Shown here in pieces: positions 43,578 through 55,532 of a DNA stretch of 64,000 bases; positions within the stretch are counted from its first letter, which is position 1; every line of letters begins with the position of its first letter. The position numbers and the translations under genes are program-made. Below the pieces are notes generated by a model, which saw nothing but the letters and a program-made list of their open reading frames with translations, did no database searches and had not been told where the DNA came from. The stretch spans positions 24,087,107-24,151,106 of the forward strand of contig NC_084802.1 of NCBI RefSeq assembly GCF_963169125.1. The letters run 5' to 3'. The DNA is from Humulus lupulus (taxonomy: Eukaryota > Streptophyta > Magnoliopsida > Rosales > Cannabaceae).

Positions 43578-45704
43578 TGTTGGGAATAATGCCCTTAAAG
43601 CAATTGTAGTTGACAAATGTTTTAAATAAAATAAATAATTAGATTGAATTATTATATATATAGACTATGTCCGATATTATATTGATAATATTAAGTAAAT
43701 ATGAGAAAATTCCAAAGTTTATCTATGTGGTATTAATCTCATATTGGTATGAGAGGATCAAGATTAAGATAATAAACTTGCAGTAAAATAAAGTTATGGA
43801 ATCTATAGATTAATTACAGCTAGTACGATCCACTAGTATTATGAATACATGTGACCTAGATCCGGGTTACTAGTGTAGTAGGACACTTTAGTGGAGGTAC
43901 TTTGCATGCTGAGAGTATATTGAATTGGATCAGATGTGATTTGTTAATACTTGTTTAAACATCGTTTCATAGTATTAATCAAACACATCAAACGGTGATC
44001 ATATACACTATGATCTTAATCCTGAGGTTGCTATGAACTCCTATATATGTCATCTGATCATTTGATTCATGCGTTAAGTTTTGTTAGAATGATCAGGCTA
44101 TTAACAATTATTTTGGGGACTCATTGATGTATATGGCTGGGGACGTAATTTAACAAATATGGAATCTATACCTTCTTATAGATTGAATAATGGTTCCCTA
44201 TTGGGCTGGCTTTTGGAACTGAAAATGTTATGAACACTCACGTCACAAACTTGTTGTGACACAACCTTCACTAGTAAAGGCAATGGTACCCTAGGAACAA
44301 GATATAGCTAAAAGGGTAAAACGGTAATTTTATTCCCTTTTTAATTATGAATCATTAATAGAGGATTAACGTTGTATGTAATGATTATATCAATGGACAC
44401 TTTATTCCTTAATAAAGTACTCAGTAAATATATGTCTGTAATTATCAAGAGTTCAATCTCATATTTATAGTGGAGTAATCATGAAATTAATAAATATGAT
44501 TATTTAATCAAAGAGCTTTGATTAATAATGTAATATTTATTGGAGCTTGATATTATAGGTTCATAGGTCCCTAGTGTGACTCTATCCACACCATATCAAG
44601 GTAAGAGTTGATACAAGGGTATAACTGTAATTTGGGAATTTGAGAAGAATTTTATTCTTTAGGTCAATTATACAATTATATGATAATTGAGGTTAGATAA
44701 TTAATTTAGAATTAATTATTAATTTTTTAAAATATATTTATTAATTTAAATATATAATTTTTTGAATTTCATGTATATAAATAAATAAATATTTTAAATT
44801 AATTATTTTATTTGAGTGTGAGAAAATAAAATTGGTAAGTCAAAAATAGTTATTGATTTATTTAATTTTAAAAGATGATGATAATAATGATTATCAATTT
44901 GAATTTTGAATTTTGAAATATGGTTGTCATCTTTTCCGTAAAAAGATTAACACCTTATTTTGGGGAAGATTGATTTTAATTAAATAATTAAGTAAAAGAA
45001 AAATGCAATATCCCTAAAAAGGATATTGTAGTCCACGCATGATATTGTATCAGTGTTGTTTTTTATTTTATTTATTTATTTATTTAATAAATTAAAATTT
45101 GTTTTTTTTCAAATTTGGTACGTTAGATATTTACCTAAATCAAATCCTATCATGATTATGATATTATTATTATATTACTATTATTATTAGGAATAATAAG
45201 GTAATATGAATATCTCTATATATATAATATAGAATAAATAGAAGAAACAACATTGGACAATACAACAAAATACACAATCTAGAATAGTTCTCAGAGTTTC
45301 TGTCAGACAAAACTCTTTCTTTTTCTTCTTTATTATATGCATTCTCAGACCATAATCCAAGTTTTCATGTGTTGAGAAATACTCGTGATTCCTAAAATTG
45401 CAAACTCATGTTCTCTATGTGCCCACACACATCTTGAGATGTAGAGAACACTACGGAAGATCGTGGTTTGAGTGCTCAAAGCATTGGATAGGAAAACCGA
45501 TAAATATACGAAAAGACTCAAGGACACTTGATAGGCTTCAAGAGGTAAAAGTTAATGTTCTTGAATGTTTATAATTTATATATAAATATATTGTATATTT
45601 ATATATTTGTTGCATGATTAATAATATTGTATGTTAATGTTACTGGATTATTTTCTTGTTCATATAAACTGTTTATATGAGTGATGAAATTTTTTTATTG
45701 TTGT
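43578..45704 (+). mobile_element. Ty1/copia-type LTR (solo or partial)
   Basis: Starts TGTTGGGAATAATGCCC, the usual start of a class of plant copia LTRs. It contains a TATA-rich core (about 45217-45232) followed by a U5-like region with CTCAGAGTTTCTGTCAGAC and GGATAGGAAAACCGA. No copia protein is encoded. The 3' edge is unclear because a Cassandra element begins at 45705. Confidence 0.5.
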
Positions 45705-46304
45705 TGTAATGCCCCACGTCACTATGGCTGCTTCCTGGAATGAAGACTAGCCCTACAAACCAACACGAGTCTTTCCAACGTGCTTTGTCCACACTCGCAT
45801 GCTTCCTGGAAAAACTTCCTCCAAAAACTTCCTAAGAGGTCACCCGTCATGAGACTACTCCAGGTCAAACACACTTAACTTTGGAGTTCTCAAGTGATGT
45901 GCTACTGAAAAGAAGATTCATCTTGTTGGCATAGTTAGTACCCATCAATCCATTTAAGGCATCTTCAACTGTGTATTCCCATACCTACATTGTCTTAGAA
46001 TCATCATACTTGACCTTCCCTAGGCGATGTGGGATTGCACAGCTTTTACTCGGTCTTCCCCCCTGCGGATCACAGGATTTTGACTGTTATAATCACCCTC
46101 CCTTAGGGGTCCGACGTCCATATCGGCCACACTTCCGGCTGGGTCAAGACTCTGATACCATTTGTAATACTCCACGTCACTATGACTGCTTCCTGGAATG
46201 ACGACTGGCTCTATAAACCAACACGAGTCTTTCCAACGTGTTTTGTCCTCACTCGCACGCTTCCTGGGAAAACTTCCCAGGAGGTCACCCATCATGAGAC
46301 TACT
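45705..46304 (-). mobile_element. Cassandra TRIM with 5S rRNA-like LTR, one LTR truncated
   Basis: The 3' LTR is 45705-46095, the internal domain 46096-46162, and the 5' LTR 46163-46304 (truncated). Cassandra is a tiny non-coding retrotransposon whose LTRs contain a 5S RNA-like region with a pol III promoter. On the minus strand I read GAACTCCAAAGTTAAGTGTG (A-box region, about 45866-45888) and GACGGGTGACCTCTTAGGAAG (C-box region, about 45828-45848), close to plant 5S rRNA. The minus-strand PBS TGGTATCAGAGTC, typical of initiator Met tRNA, lies at about 46148-46160. The internal domain is only about 67 bp. The right LTR ends abruptly in its 5S part at 46304. Confidence 0.88.
45828..45900 (-). 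ncRNA. 5S rRNA-like domain of the Cassandra LTR
   Basis: Matches the 3' two thirds of plant 5S rRNA with changes (AGTTAAGTGTGTTTGACCTG; CATGACGGGTGACCTC). It is part of the TRIM, not a ribosomal gene: no 5' third, and it is embedded in LTR sequence. Confidence 0.75.
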
Positions 46305-48146
46305 CCACGGTCATCTACTGAACATGGGGACCTATGCCCTAAGCCATGTGACCATCAAGTCACCTGGGCCTTTTAGCCCTGGTTCTGAGTAACTAGCCAT
46401 AGACTAGCCGAGTGCTTTAGTTTTCTTCGACCATAGGGTCGGACGAGCTTATAATGCTCTATTGATTAGATTTAATCATATCAACCAGCACTTGATGCGA
46501 TATTGTCGCTCTTCACTAATAAGTCAGTGCTTTATGACCAACGCTCAGCGCTATTGCCGTCCTTGACTAATAAGTCAGTGCTTCCTCAATGAGGTAATGT
46601 AAACAGGCATATATCATATGTCAAATATCTAGATTTAAGGCACTCAGCATGCTTAATCAACAATCACAAGCATAATCATAATCATGCACATTTATAGAGA
46701 CTCAAGCTTTGATCATTTCCATATTCAACATTCATGCCATGCCATAATCACATGAATCACATACTAGGTGCAATTTTCTTACCTTTGGTCCAAGCACAGG
46801 TTACCAATAAACGACCCTCAAGCACGATCCTAATTCTGAACCCCAAGCGATCACCTAGTCACAACCATAATATAGAATCCCATAAAAAATGAGTAAATAA
46901 AGACTTCCAGACCGAGCCTAGCCTCTGGGACGTTGAATCCTACCAAACCAGGTAGTAGGATCGATCCCGAGCCTTTAGGTTTAAGTTCCCACAACTAAAA
47001 TCCCAACCTGGCCAAAATTGCACAAGTGGGTCGCGACTTTGCCCTGGCGGTCGCGGTGCGCCTTCCAGACAGACAACCATCTGCCTGGGCTTCAGGGTGG
47101 GGGCCGTGACTTGCCTGCTAGAGTTGCGCTGCACCCCCCAAACAGAGCCCCTCCTGGTTCTGGATTCACATAGGTCGCGACTTCCAAGAATAAGGTCGCA
47201 ACCCAACCTCTAACCCAACCATTTTCTTCCTTTTTTTCCCATTTAAAATCCTCCAAAAACCTATCCAAACATATTCAAATCTCAAAAACAAAGTTCCCAA
47301 ACATCCCAATCGCCCAAAACCATCAAAACCTAAGCTTTAAACAACTCAAAATCTCATCAAAGCATAAAATCCAATAAAAGCTTTAAAACTCGAATACTCA
47401 AAACTTAAAACTTGGATTACCTCTGATTGAGTCGTTTCCCAATTAAATCCTCCAGCTAATAAGCTTCTAATCTTCCCTCGAATCGTTATGACTCTAACCT
47501 TGCTTGAATCCGAGTCCTAAAACTCAATTTTCCTTCGAAAATGCTAACGGCGTCAAAAAGAGAACGGGAGAGAGAGAGAACGTACTGAACTTTATTTTTA
47601 TGTTTATGACAGGTTACTTCTACTTCGAGCTTAAGTAACCTCAAGCAAATCCTAATTATCGGGGTCCCGAAAAAGCCCCCTGGGGTAAAATAGTCAAAAT
47701 TCCTAGAATTCCCTCCTGATCTCACTAACTCCCAATATATCATCAAATAATCATTCCCATTACCCAATATCTCGGTAATGTGTTAAATACCCAAGATACC
47801 CCTTGACTCACTACGAGTCAAGTATGGGTCCCGTTGTGACTTTCCCATTAGATTGCTCCCTAGGATCGTCTCATGCCGAGTAACCCAAACATATCTACAT
47901 AGTAATGCAGTACCACACACATACCCATAACAGGCCAAATTACAAAAATTTCCCTTTTAAACAGAAATGGGCTCACGTGCATATTTAATACACGTAAATA
48001 TGCATATCAAGTCATATTATAATATAACTCGCATAATCACATAATGATGCACATATATATATCATATAATCACATAATTCCATAATTTTCCATCCTGGCC
48101 CCCTAATCAAGGCCCTAAGTCTTATTAGGAATTTTGGGATGTTACA
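46305..48146 (-). mobile_element. Chromovirus 3' LTR (minus), distal part missing
   Basis: Ends (window orientation) ATTTTGGGATGTTACA at 48146. On the minus strand it is preceded by CTGTAAGGAGGGGATAAT (polypurine tract, 48147-48165) and GAACGAAATTT, the usual Tekay end. The left part starts within LTR sequence at 46305, right where Cassandra is cut. It is inverted relative to the copy at 41716-43577. Confidence 0.78.
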
Positions 48147-48165
48147 ATTATCCCCTCCTTACAGA

Positions 48166-50400
48166 AATTTCGTTCTCGAAATTTTTTCTGAATAGCCCAG
48201 AATATCAATCTCGCATATCTGATTCCAGTTTCCAGGTCACTCCCTTGACCTTACTGTTTCTGCATCATACCTTAACCAATAGTTTAGTTTTGTTCCTCAG
48301 AACTCTGTTCTTTCTGTCTCATATCTGGATTGGTTATTCCTCATATAATTCTGCTTCCAATTTCAGATCCTCATAACTCAACACATGAGTCTCGTCTAGC
48401 ACATGTTTTCTCAACATGGAAATATGAAATACACTGTATACGACCGACTGTGCCGAAGATAGGGCCAATCTATAGGCTACCTGACCGATCCTATCCAGGA
48501 TTTCAAATGGTCCTACTAATCTAGGACTCACCTTGCTCTTTTCTCCTCACCCGTTTCCATGGTGATACTCTAAGGAAGATATAGCCTTCCACTTGGAACT
48601 CCATGTTCCTTCACTTCAAATTAACATAGCTTTCCTATTTACTCTGAGAAGTGAGCATTCGGGCTTTAATCTTTCCAATAGCCTCAATGATCCCCTGAAC
48701 TAACACATGATCCAAATATAACATCTCACTCATCTCATCCCAGTAAATGAGCAATATACATTTCCTACCGTACAACATCTCATAAGATGCCCTTCCAATA
48801 ACTGGATAACTCCCTCTAATTTACCATCAATCTAAGGATAATAAGTTGTACTGAACTCTAACTATATACTCATCGCCTTCTGCAACCTTCCCCAAAACTT
48901 GGAAGTAAATGCAAGGTCCTTATTAGACCTCAAAGTCCCATGAAATGAGCTGACTTTATATACCGGTCCATAATGACCCAGACTGAGTCATGCTGGCCCA
49001 CTATCCTGCGCAGCCCCACCGCAAAATCCATCACGAAGTTCTCTTAGTTCCACTATGGAATATACAAAGGCTGTATTGGCCTTACTGATTTCTGATACTC
49101 TGTCTTGACCTGCTAACAGGTTAGGCACTTTTCCACGTATTCAATTGCATCCCTCTCCATCCCAGGCCACCAATGGAAAGCTTTCACATCCTAGTACATC
49201 TTCATGGTGTCTGGATGAAGAGAATAAGGGGCAGTATGAGATTCATCCATAACCTCCCATTTAATCTCAGTGTCCATCAGAATAGTAATCCAGCTAAGAC
49301 ATTCCCCTTAATCCTTCCCATCTGTGGATCACTCAACAGTTTTTCCGTTGATCCTCTCTAAAAGAGTAAACTGAAGCGTAATATTGGCGAACTAGCCCAC
49401 CAATAACTCTATTACAGTTCTGGTCATATCCTTCAGCTAACATGATGCATAAGTAATCACCTTTTCTGTCAATGAGGTTACAATCCTCGAGAACTCTTTC
49501 CCAAAACCCATGTAATATCCTACCCATCCAAGGAAACTCCTGACCCCTGAGGGGTTCCTTGGCCTTGGCCAATCTCTGACTGAGAGTATACCCCAATATC
49601 ATCACTCAAGACAATCACAAACCAATTCGAATAATCTCTGGATACCCTGTTCATCTTATTCATCAAAAGAACTGGGGCATAAGTCAAATCCACAAAACAT
49701 ACTCAACACTCCTAGTGCCCATATTTGATATAGAAGGCAGTCTTCTGCATATCCTTCTCAGTGATCTTCAGCTAGTAATAACCATATCAAAGAACAACCT
49801 TAAAGAATATCATCTTACTTAATAACTGAGTCTTTAGTTCCTACAGCTCTACTGAAGCCGTTCAATACTGTGCCCTAGACCTGGTTCCATCCCTGGCACC
49901 AACCTAATCACCATTCTCCCTCTTTGTGTAAAGGTAACCTTGGAAAATCCCCTGGAACACATCCAGAAACTCACAGACTAATCTAATCTATCCTGGTCCC
50001 ACTGGCACGATCTGAGTGGCATTCCCCACACTAACTAAGATTCCTATGCATCCCTCATGCAATAGGTCTTTAGCTCTAAGTATAGATGTCATAAGCATAT
50101 GGGTTCCATGCACTGTGCCAACAAATACAAGGGTTTCTCACCCTCAAGCCCAAGAGTTACCATCCTTTCCTTGCAATTTACCATTGCCCCAAACTCAGCT
50201 AACCAATCCATATCCAGGATCATATCAAAGTTAGTCATAACTAACTCTATCAAATCAACTGGTGAGTCATTTCCACAATAATCTCACTCATCTCTTAAAA
50301 TTACCAATAGAGTACCACATTCTCATCACAACATAACCATGTAATCTACATATCAAGTATAGGCCTTTCTAGATGCAACAAAGCAAAGAACAACATGGCA
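48166..50400 (-). pseudogene. Chromovirus (Tekay/Del type) pol remains: integrase and RT fragments
   Basis: Minus strand, beside its 3' LTR: MSPRLVGPFEILDRIGQVAY, RLALSSAQSVVYSVFHISML, RKHVLDETHVLSYEDLKLEA (48334-48531), the integrase C-terminal (GPF/chromodomain-linked) segment of Tekay-type elements. Upstream are EMLYGRKC, TTYYP-stop-IDGKLEGVIQ (normally AYHPQTDGQSERVIQ) and, near 49590-49620, an RT remnant FVIVLSDDIGVYSQ (normally FIDDILVYS). Frames are broken many times. With only 3.4 kb between LTR and gag start, large parts of protease, RT and RNase H are missing. Confidence 0.75.
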
Positions 50401-50410
50401 CCAAAACCAA

Positions 50411-51538
50411 TCAACATAATACAAAAAAATAAAAACTAAAAAGCTGACCTATCACTACTGAGGAACCCACCCCAGTCTCAGTCTCAGTCTTTGACTCAGA
50501 CTCTGTCAGAGTGAACACTCGAGCTGGGGTTGAGCTATCCGCCCCCTTTGGCTCATCCTTCCTTTGCCTTGGGAAATCTCTCCTGAAGTGCCCAACCATC
50601 CTACATAAGAAACATGCCTTTCCTCGACATTCTCCCAAATGACGCCTCTTGCATCGAGTGCATTTTGAGTAGACTTTCCAATCCTCATCCTTGTCCAATC
50701 CAATAAATGGAGGTATCACTGTCTGAGCTCCGCGCTCTCTGACACTCTTCTTCCCAATCTTATTTCATGTGCTCTCAACAACAAGAGTCTTCCCTACCAC
50801 CTGAGTGTAGGTAGAGATTTTATGTATTGGGGCAACTCTAACGCCCTGAGCCATTCTAGGATTCAATCCCTGGATAAATTGTTCTTTCTGAGCAACATCC
50901 GTGGGTATCATATCAAAAGCAAACTTGGCCAACCCATCGAATTTGTTAACATACTCAGTTGCTGTTGCATTTCCCTGAACCAGGTTCAGAAACCCATTTG
51001 TCTTAGCAGTCTTAATTGCATCACAATAATATCTTTCATTAAACAGCTGCCTAAATTCTTTCTAGTTCATCACAGCTATATCTCGTGTCTAGGATACCAC
51101 TTTCCACCACGTCTGAGCATCATCCCGCAACACATATGTAGCACAGATCACCTTATCGTGACTTACCACTCCCATACTTTCGAGGATGGAACTGATCATG
51201 CCCATCCATTGTTCAGCTCTAAATGGATCTAGGACTCCCTCAAAAACTAGAGGGTAATATTCTTGGAATTTTCCACTAAGAAATTCCCACTTGTTCTAAA
51301 CCCTAGGCTGAGCCAATACTGGTGCCACTCCTGGCATAGCAAAGGAAGAGGTGTTCCCTGACAGAACATGTTGTTATTTTAAACACCTGATCTCTTCCTC
51401 TTGCGTATGCAATCTTAATTGCATATTTGTAAACACCCACTGCAAATTCTGAGGGGCAGGTGAAGGGCTTAAGCTATGGCTGTAATTCCCAGCCTCGATA
51501 TAACCACCATTGAGGCCTATTAACTGCCTTGGGTACAT
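50411..51538 (-). pseudogene. Chromovirus gag with zinc knuckle
   Basis: Begins MYPRQLIGLNGGYIEAGN at 51538 and runs to the left. Gag core: WMGMISSILESMGV, DAQTWWKVVS, FRQLFNERYYCDAIKTAK, then YVNKFDGLAKFAFDMIP, QFIQGLNPRMAQGVRV. The zinc region is CTRCKRRHLGECRGKACFLC RMVGHF. Stops at about 51300 (stop-NKWEFL), 51090 (S-stop-TRDIAV) and 50766 make it defective. It packages RNA in intact relatives. Confidence 0.8.
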
Positions 51539-51567
51539 AACCTCTGATTAGTCTACAGTCAACACTT

Positions 51568-52474
51568 TGTTATCCCAAAAATTTCAGTTTAATGACGTGG
51601 CAATCAGAGGTGACAGGTGGCAACTCATGGCTACCAAGTGGAGCATTAATGGTAAGTAGGTGTGTTAACCAAGGGAAGTGCAAAGGTTAGAAAATGATCA
51701 ACGGAGTCGTCGTGTCATTGGTCGGAAGAACATTGGTCGAAAAGATTGTTTTACCTGGTCAGGAAACAGTTAACCGACTAGGTAAGAATTTACCTGGTCA
51801 GGAAGTAATTTACCCGACTGGATAAGAACTTGCCTAGTCAGGAGGGAGTTTTACCCGAACAGCAACATTAGGAGGGAGTCTTACCCGACCAGCCACATCA
51901 GAAGGGGAGTTTAGCCGACCGGGTATGTTGAGTTAGCTACCCAGTGACTTTTTTACAAATCTCAGTAACAACTTCAATTTGAATTACCCGTAACTACCGC
52001 GCGAATCTCTCAGATATCCCGGAGTAATAGATATATTGTTGAAATTTGAATTTGTTTATAACTTGATTAATTAAAGTTGGTTGAAACAACTAAGGACCCC
52101 GTCAAAACAGGAGATTTTTCTGTCCATGAACCTATAAATAAAGGGCTCATGGCATTATTTGGGGGATCTTTTTGAGACTTGAAAACTCTCTAGTTTTGAG
52201 ACTTTGGGACCGTTACTTGGGGCATTCTGGGGGCATTTTCTAAGAACTTAGAGAAAGAAACATTATACTTTTCGACTTATTCTTAAGAAACTTCATTGGC
52301 TCAGGTTCATCTGATCTTAAGTGTAGGTACATATATAAAAATTCCAAGTGGATTAAGCTATTACCAACAAATTGGGGATGAACCACTATAAAATTAATTG
52401 TGTCATTTATTTTCTATTCAAGGTTTACTGTCGTTTTTGCGTCTACTCGCCGTTGGCCAAAATCGTGGTCAACA
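51568..52474 (+). repeat. E4 5' LTR
   Basis: 907 bp from TGTTATCCCAAAAATTTCAG to GTGGTCAACA, starting like the E1 LTR on its own strand (TGTTATACCCAGATTTC). TATA box TATAAATA at 52133-52140. The U3 part is built of degenerate TTACCTGGTCAGGA / TTACCCGAC modules (about 51740-51930). Confidence 0.85.
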
Positions 52475-52478
52475 TTTT

Positions 52479-52498
52479 TGGTGCTTTCGTTAAGAGCC
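52479..52498 (+). promoter_or_regulatory. E4 primer-binding site
   Basis: TGGTGCTTTCGTTAAGAGCC, four bases after the LTR end, same type as in E1/E2. Confidence 0.75.
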
Positions 52499-52531
52499 TG
52501 AATAAAAGAAACACACTACTATCCTACCAAT

Positions 52532-54653
52532 ATGGCGCCCAGGAAGCTCAGTACGTCAACTGCAAAAGAAATTGTTAGACTAGAAGGTCCTGCATCTAAG
52601 AACCCAGATACTTAGCCCAGGGTCTTTCTCGAGGAGACAACTCTAGAGGTCGAACAACTCCAAGAAGCCATGGGGGCTTTCCAGGAAGAGATGATGCAAT
52701 TAAACGCTCGGCAGGAGTCTTTCACTGAGGAAATGGCCAGGAAGAAGGCTGCATTTGAGCAGCAAAAATGGGAAATGGATGCCAGAAGCGAAGAGATCAA
52801 GCGACGACAGGAGGAGGCTGACCAGCGACAGCACAAGGCAGCACTTGCTCTAGAAGTAGCTACTCAATTGGCCCAGGCCAATGCTCAAGTCGCGGCACGA
52901 GAAGCTTCCCAGGGAGCAAGAAACAATAATGCTGGTTAGAAGTCCCTTACTGGCAGGGCCGATTCTAGGGGGCCAGACAGAAGTAGAAGCAATCCCACTG
53001 GTCGGGCAGATGTGGGGTCCGCTCTAGGACTGCATCGACGCGAAGGGAGAATTCTAGAACCCCTTCAAGAAGCCACAAATAAGAAACGTCTTGATCTGGA
53101 AGTCATCAGTCGGGTAGTAAGAAGACTCCGCTCGGGCATAACCAGATCAGTGCTCCTTGAGATAATAAAACTCCACAGTATAAAGACGGATATGGTCGGG
53201 ATAAGGCTGATAGTCATTAAACCAATCGCTCAAAAGAAAAAGAGGGCAACAACCAACAAGAAGGAGGAAAGGAACGCTCGGGCCGTGCCGAGAAGCCACC
53301 ACTACATCTTGGCCAACATCGTAGTGGGAGAGAGCAGGTCTTACGAAGGAAGCCCTCCGAAAAATCGAAGAGTACGGTGTTTGATTGGTTAGGAGGACAT
53401 GCTTCCCGGAAGGATCTAAGGGACATTATCAGCAACAAGAGGAAGACCATCTCGGTCAAAGGGCAAGATCTGAACCACCCTACTGATCAAGTAGAAATAC
53501 TTGACGACAATGCACCAGATGGAAATGCCCAACCAGGAGGTCAATATCTTGGAGCCTCGTTAGTTGCACTAGCCATCCAAACCCAGCTTGACGCGCTAAC
53601 AGCTGCGGTGCAGGGTTCATCTAAACGACTTTTCGGGATAGATGCATTAGACCACAGGAGTGGCAATCCATTTTGTGCCCGGATCACAGTTGCCCAGCCG
53701 CTGGAAAAATATAAAGCACCGGTGCTACCTGTGTATACAAAAAAAGCAGATCCCATAAGACATGTTGGGAAATTTGAGGACTAGATGGAACTGCTCGGGG
53801 TAAGTGATGATTATTGGTGTAGAGTCTTCCCGACTATGTTGTTAGATACTGCCCAGGAATGGTATTGGAAGTTTAAGTCAAATTCCACTACCTCATGGGA
53901 AGCATTCAAGAAGGAATTTTGCAGACAATTCAGTGCTTCCCGGACTCCACCAGTTTATGCCAACCACTTGGTAGATATCAAACAAGGAAATGATGAATCT
54001 CTAAATAATTATATACATAGATTCATGAGAGAGGCCAACAAAGCAACTGCTTTAGGAGATCAGGGGAAGATGGTTACCATATCCTCTAGAATCACTTATT
54101 GAAGCCCTTTGTGGGATAGTATACATAGAAATCCATTTTCAACACTTCAACAATTTCTTGACCGAGTGGATAAGTATATGAAATTGGATAATGCAATCGA
54201 GAAAGTGGAGAAGGGCATAAACAATCCGGGCGGATCATCTGACCCTCCTAAGAATGGTGGAAACAGCCAAAATGGTGGAAAGAATTGTGGAAATAACAGG
54301 TCTAGCCGCCATGAAGAAAAGAAGGCTAAGTTGGGTCCAAATGACAAGCCGACCAAGTATGAGCCTCGGTTCACTAATTACACCACTCTCTCGGCTAGCC
54401 AGGCGGAAATATATCTCGCTAGTCATAGGAGGTTCCCTACAGGAAGCATCCACCCATCAGGAAAGAGATGAGTAAGAGAGACATGAATAAGTTTTGTTAT
54501 TTCCATGGAGATTATGGTCACGACACGAATGAATGCAATCACCTCAAGGATGAGATAATATTTCTTCTCTGGTCGGGTAAGTTGAAAAAGTACTGGGCAG
54601 AGAAACCCCAAGGAGAAGGAAGCAACAACAATCCTGGGTTCAAACGACAGTGA
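52532..54653 (+). pseudogene. E4 gag
   Basis: ATG 52532 (MAPRKLSTSTAKEIVRLEG). After an early TAG near 52613 the same frame gives a long coiled coil (EVEQLQEAMGAFQEEMMQLN, RKKAAFEQQKWEMDARSEEI) to a TAG at 52937-52939. The gag core lies at 53377-54471: YTKKADPIRHVGKFED-stop-MELLGVSDDYWCRVF, TAQEWYWKFKSNSTTSWEAF, KKEFCRQFSASR, QGNDESLNNYIHRFMREANK. The in-frame stops are TAG at 53782 and TGA at 54100. After a shift at about 54466 come KFCYFHGDYGHDTNECNHLK and DEIIFLLWSGKLKKYW, the same C-F-H...GH...EC box as in E1. It builds the particle in intact relatives. Confidence 0.87.
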
Positions 54654-54677
54654 TCACCACCCTTACAACCCGAGCAT

Positions 54678-55511
54678 GTGGACTTGATCTTAGACACTAT
54701 ATGTGGGGGTCCACACTTGGCTGGGGATAGTAACAAAGCTAGGGAAAGATATGCCCGGACACTTCGACATGAGTTGGATGCAACATCAGGAGTCATGACT
54801 ATTGAGGAGCGACCTCCAAAGAATCCTCGGTATGAGAGTGAGTCTCTTACCTTCACAAGGGTGATGCTAGATACGTCAAGTATCCCCATAATGACCCACT
54901 CATCATTACAGTCCAAACCGCAAACATGAAGGTAAAGAGATGCCTAGTTGATACGGGAAGCTCCGTGGACATTATCTACAAGTCATCTTTCAGAAAGATG
55001 AAATTGTCCATCGATGACTTGAAACAATGTCTCAAGTTATTTACGGGTTCACTAGAGAAGGATTGTCACCATTCGGAACAATCAAGTTACCGATCACAAC
55101 AGGAGACGATCCTAGGCACGAAATAGTCATGACAGAGTTTTTGATAGTAGATTGCTTGTCGGCTACAATGTGGTGATTGTTCGACCACTACTCATGGCTC
55201 TACATGCAGCGGTGTCTATATGGAAGCTTTCTATGAAATTCTCGACTAGTGTAGGTATAGGTTGTGTCTAGGGAAACCAAGAAGAAGCCAGGGAATGCTA
55301 CAATGCTTCAGTGGTTAAGGCATGGAGGGGAACCAACGAGAGTAACCTGACTGTGTGTGGGGAGAAAGAAGTAGTAGACGAGATGGACATCGACCAATAT
55401 AACATTGTGAATTTTACCGACCAAGACAAAGTTTTAAAAGTCACCAACCAGGAAAGGACTCCTAGTGTTATTGAGCAGCAGACCCCATCCGGTGATGACG
55501 TCACCAAATAG
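54678..55511 (+). pseudogene. E4 protease region
   Basis: Linker ICGGPHLAGDSNKARERYAR, SLTFTRVMLDTSSIPIMTHS, then the active site KRCLVDTGSSVDIIYKSSFR (D-T-G-S-S) at about 54935-54995 and a frame change before the end of the protease. A later piece (55311-55511) is a spacer ending VTK-TAG-AGC. That stop lies in a different context from the E1 TAG-CAA-TTA. Confidence 0.8.
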
Positions 55512-55532
55512 AGCGTTGCCCAAAGCGAGGGA

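Noticed and set aside
45828..45900. Genuine 5S rRNA gene
   Set aside because: Only part of 5S is present, and it sits inside a Cassandra LTR with PBS and internal domain.
52612..52836. Cys/Ser-rich minus-strand frame
   Set aside because: Reverse-strand shadow of the E4 gag coiled coil.
55499..55520. Readthrough site in E4 like that of E1
   Set aside because: The stop there is TAG-AGC, not in a known readthrough context, and the surrounding frame is already broken.
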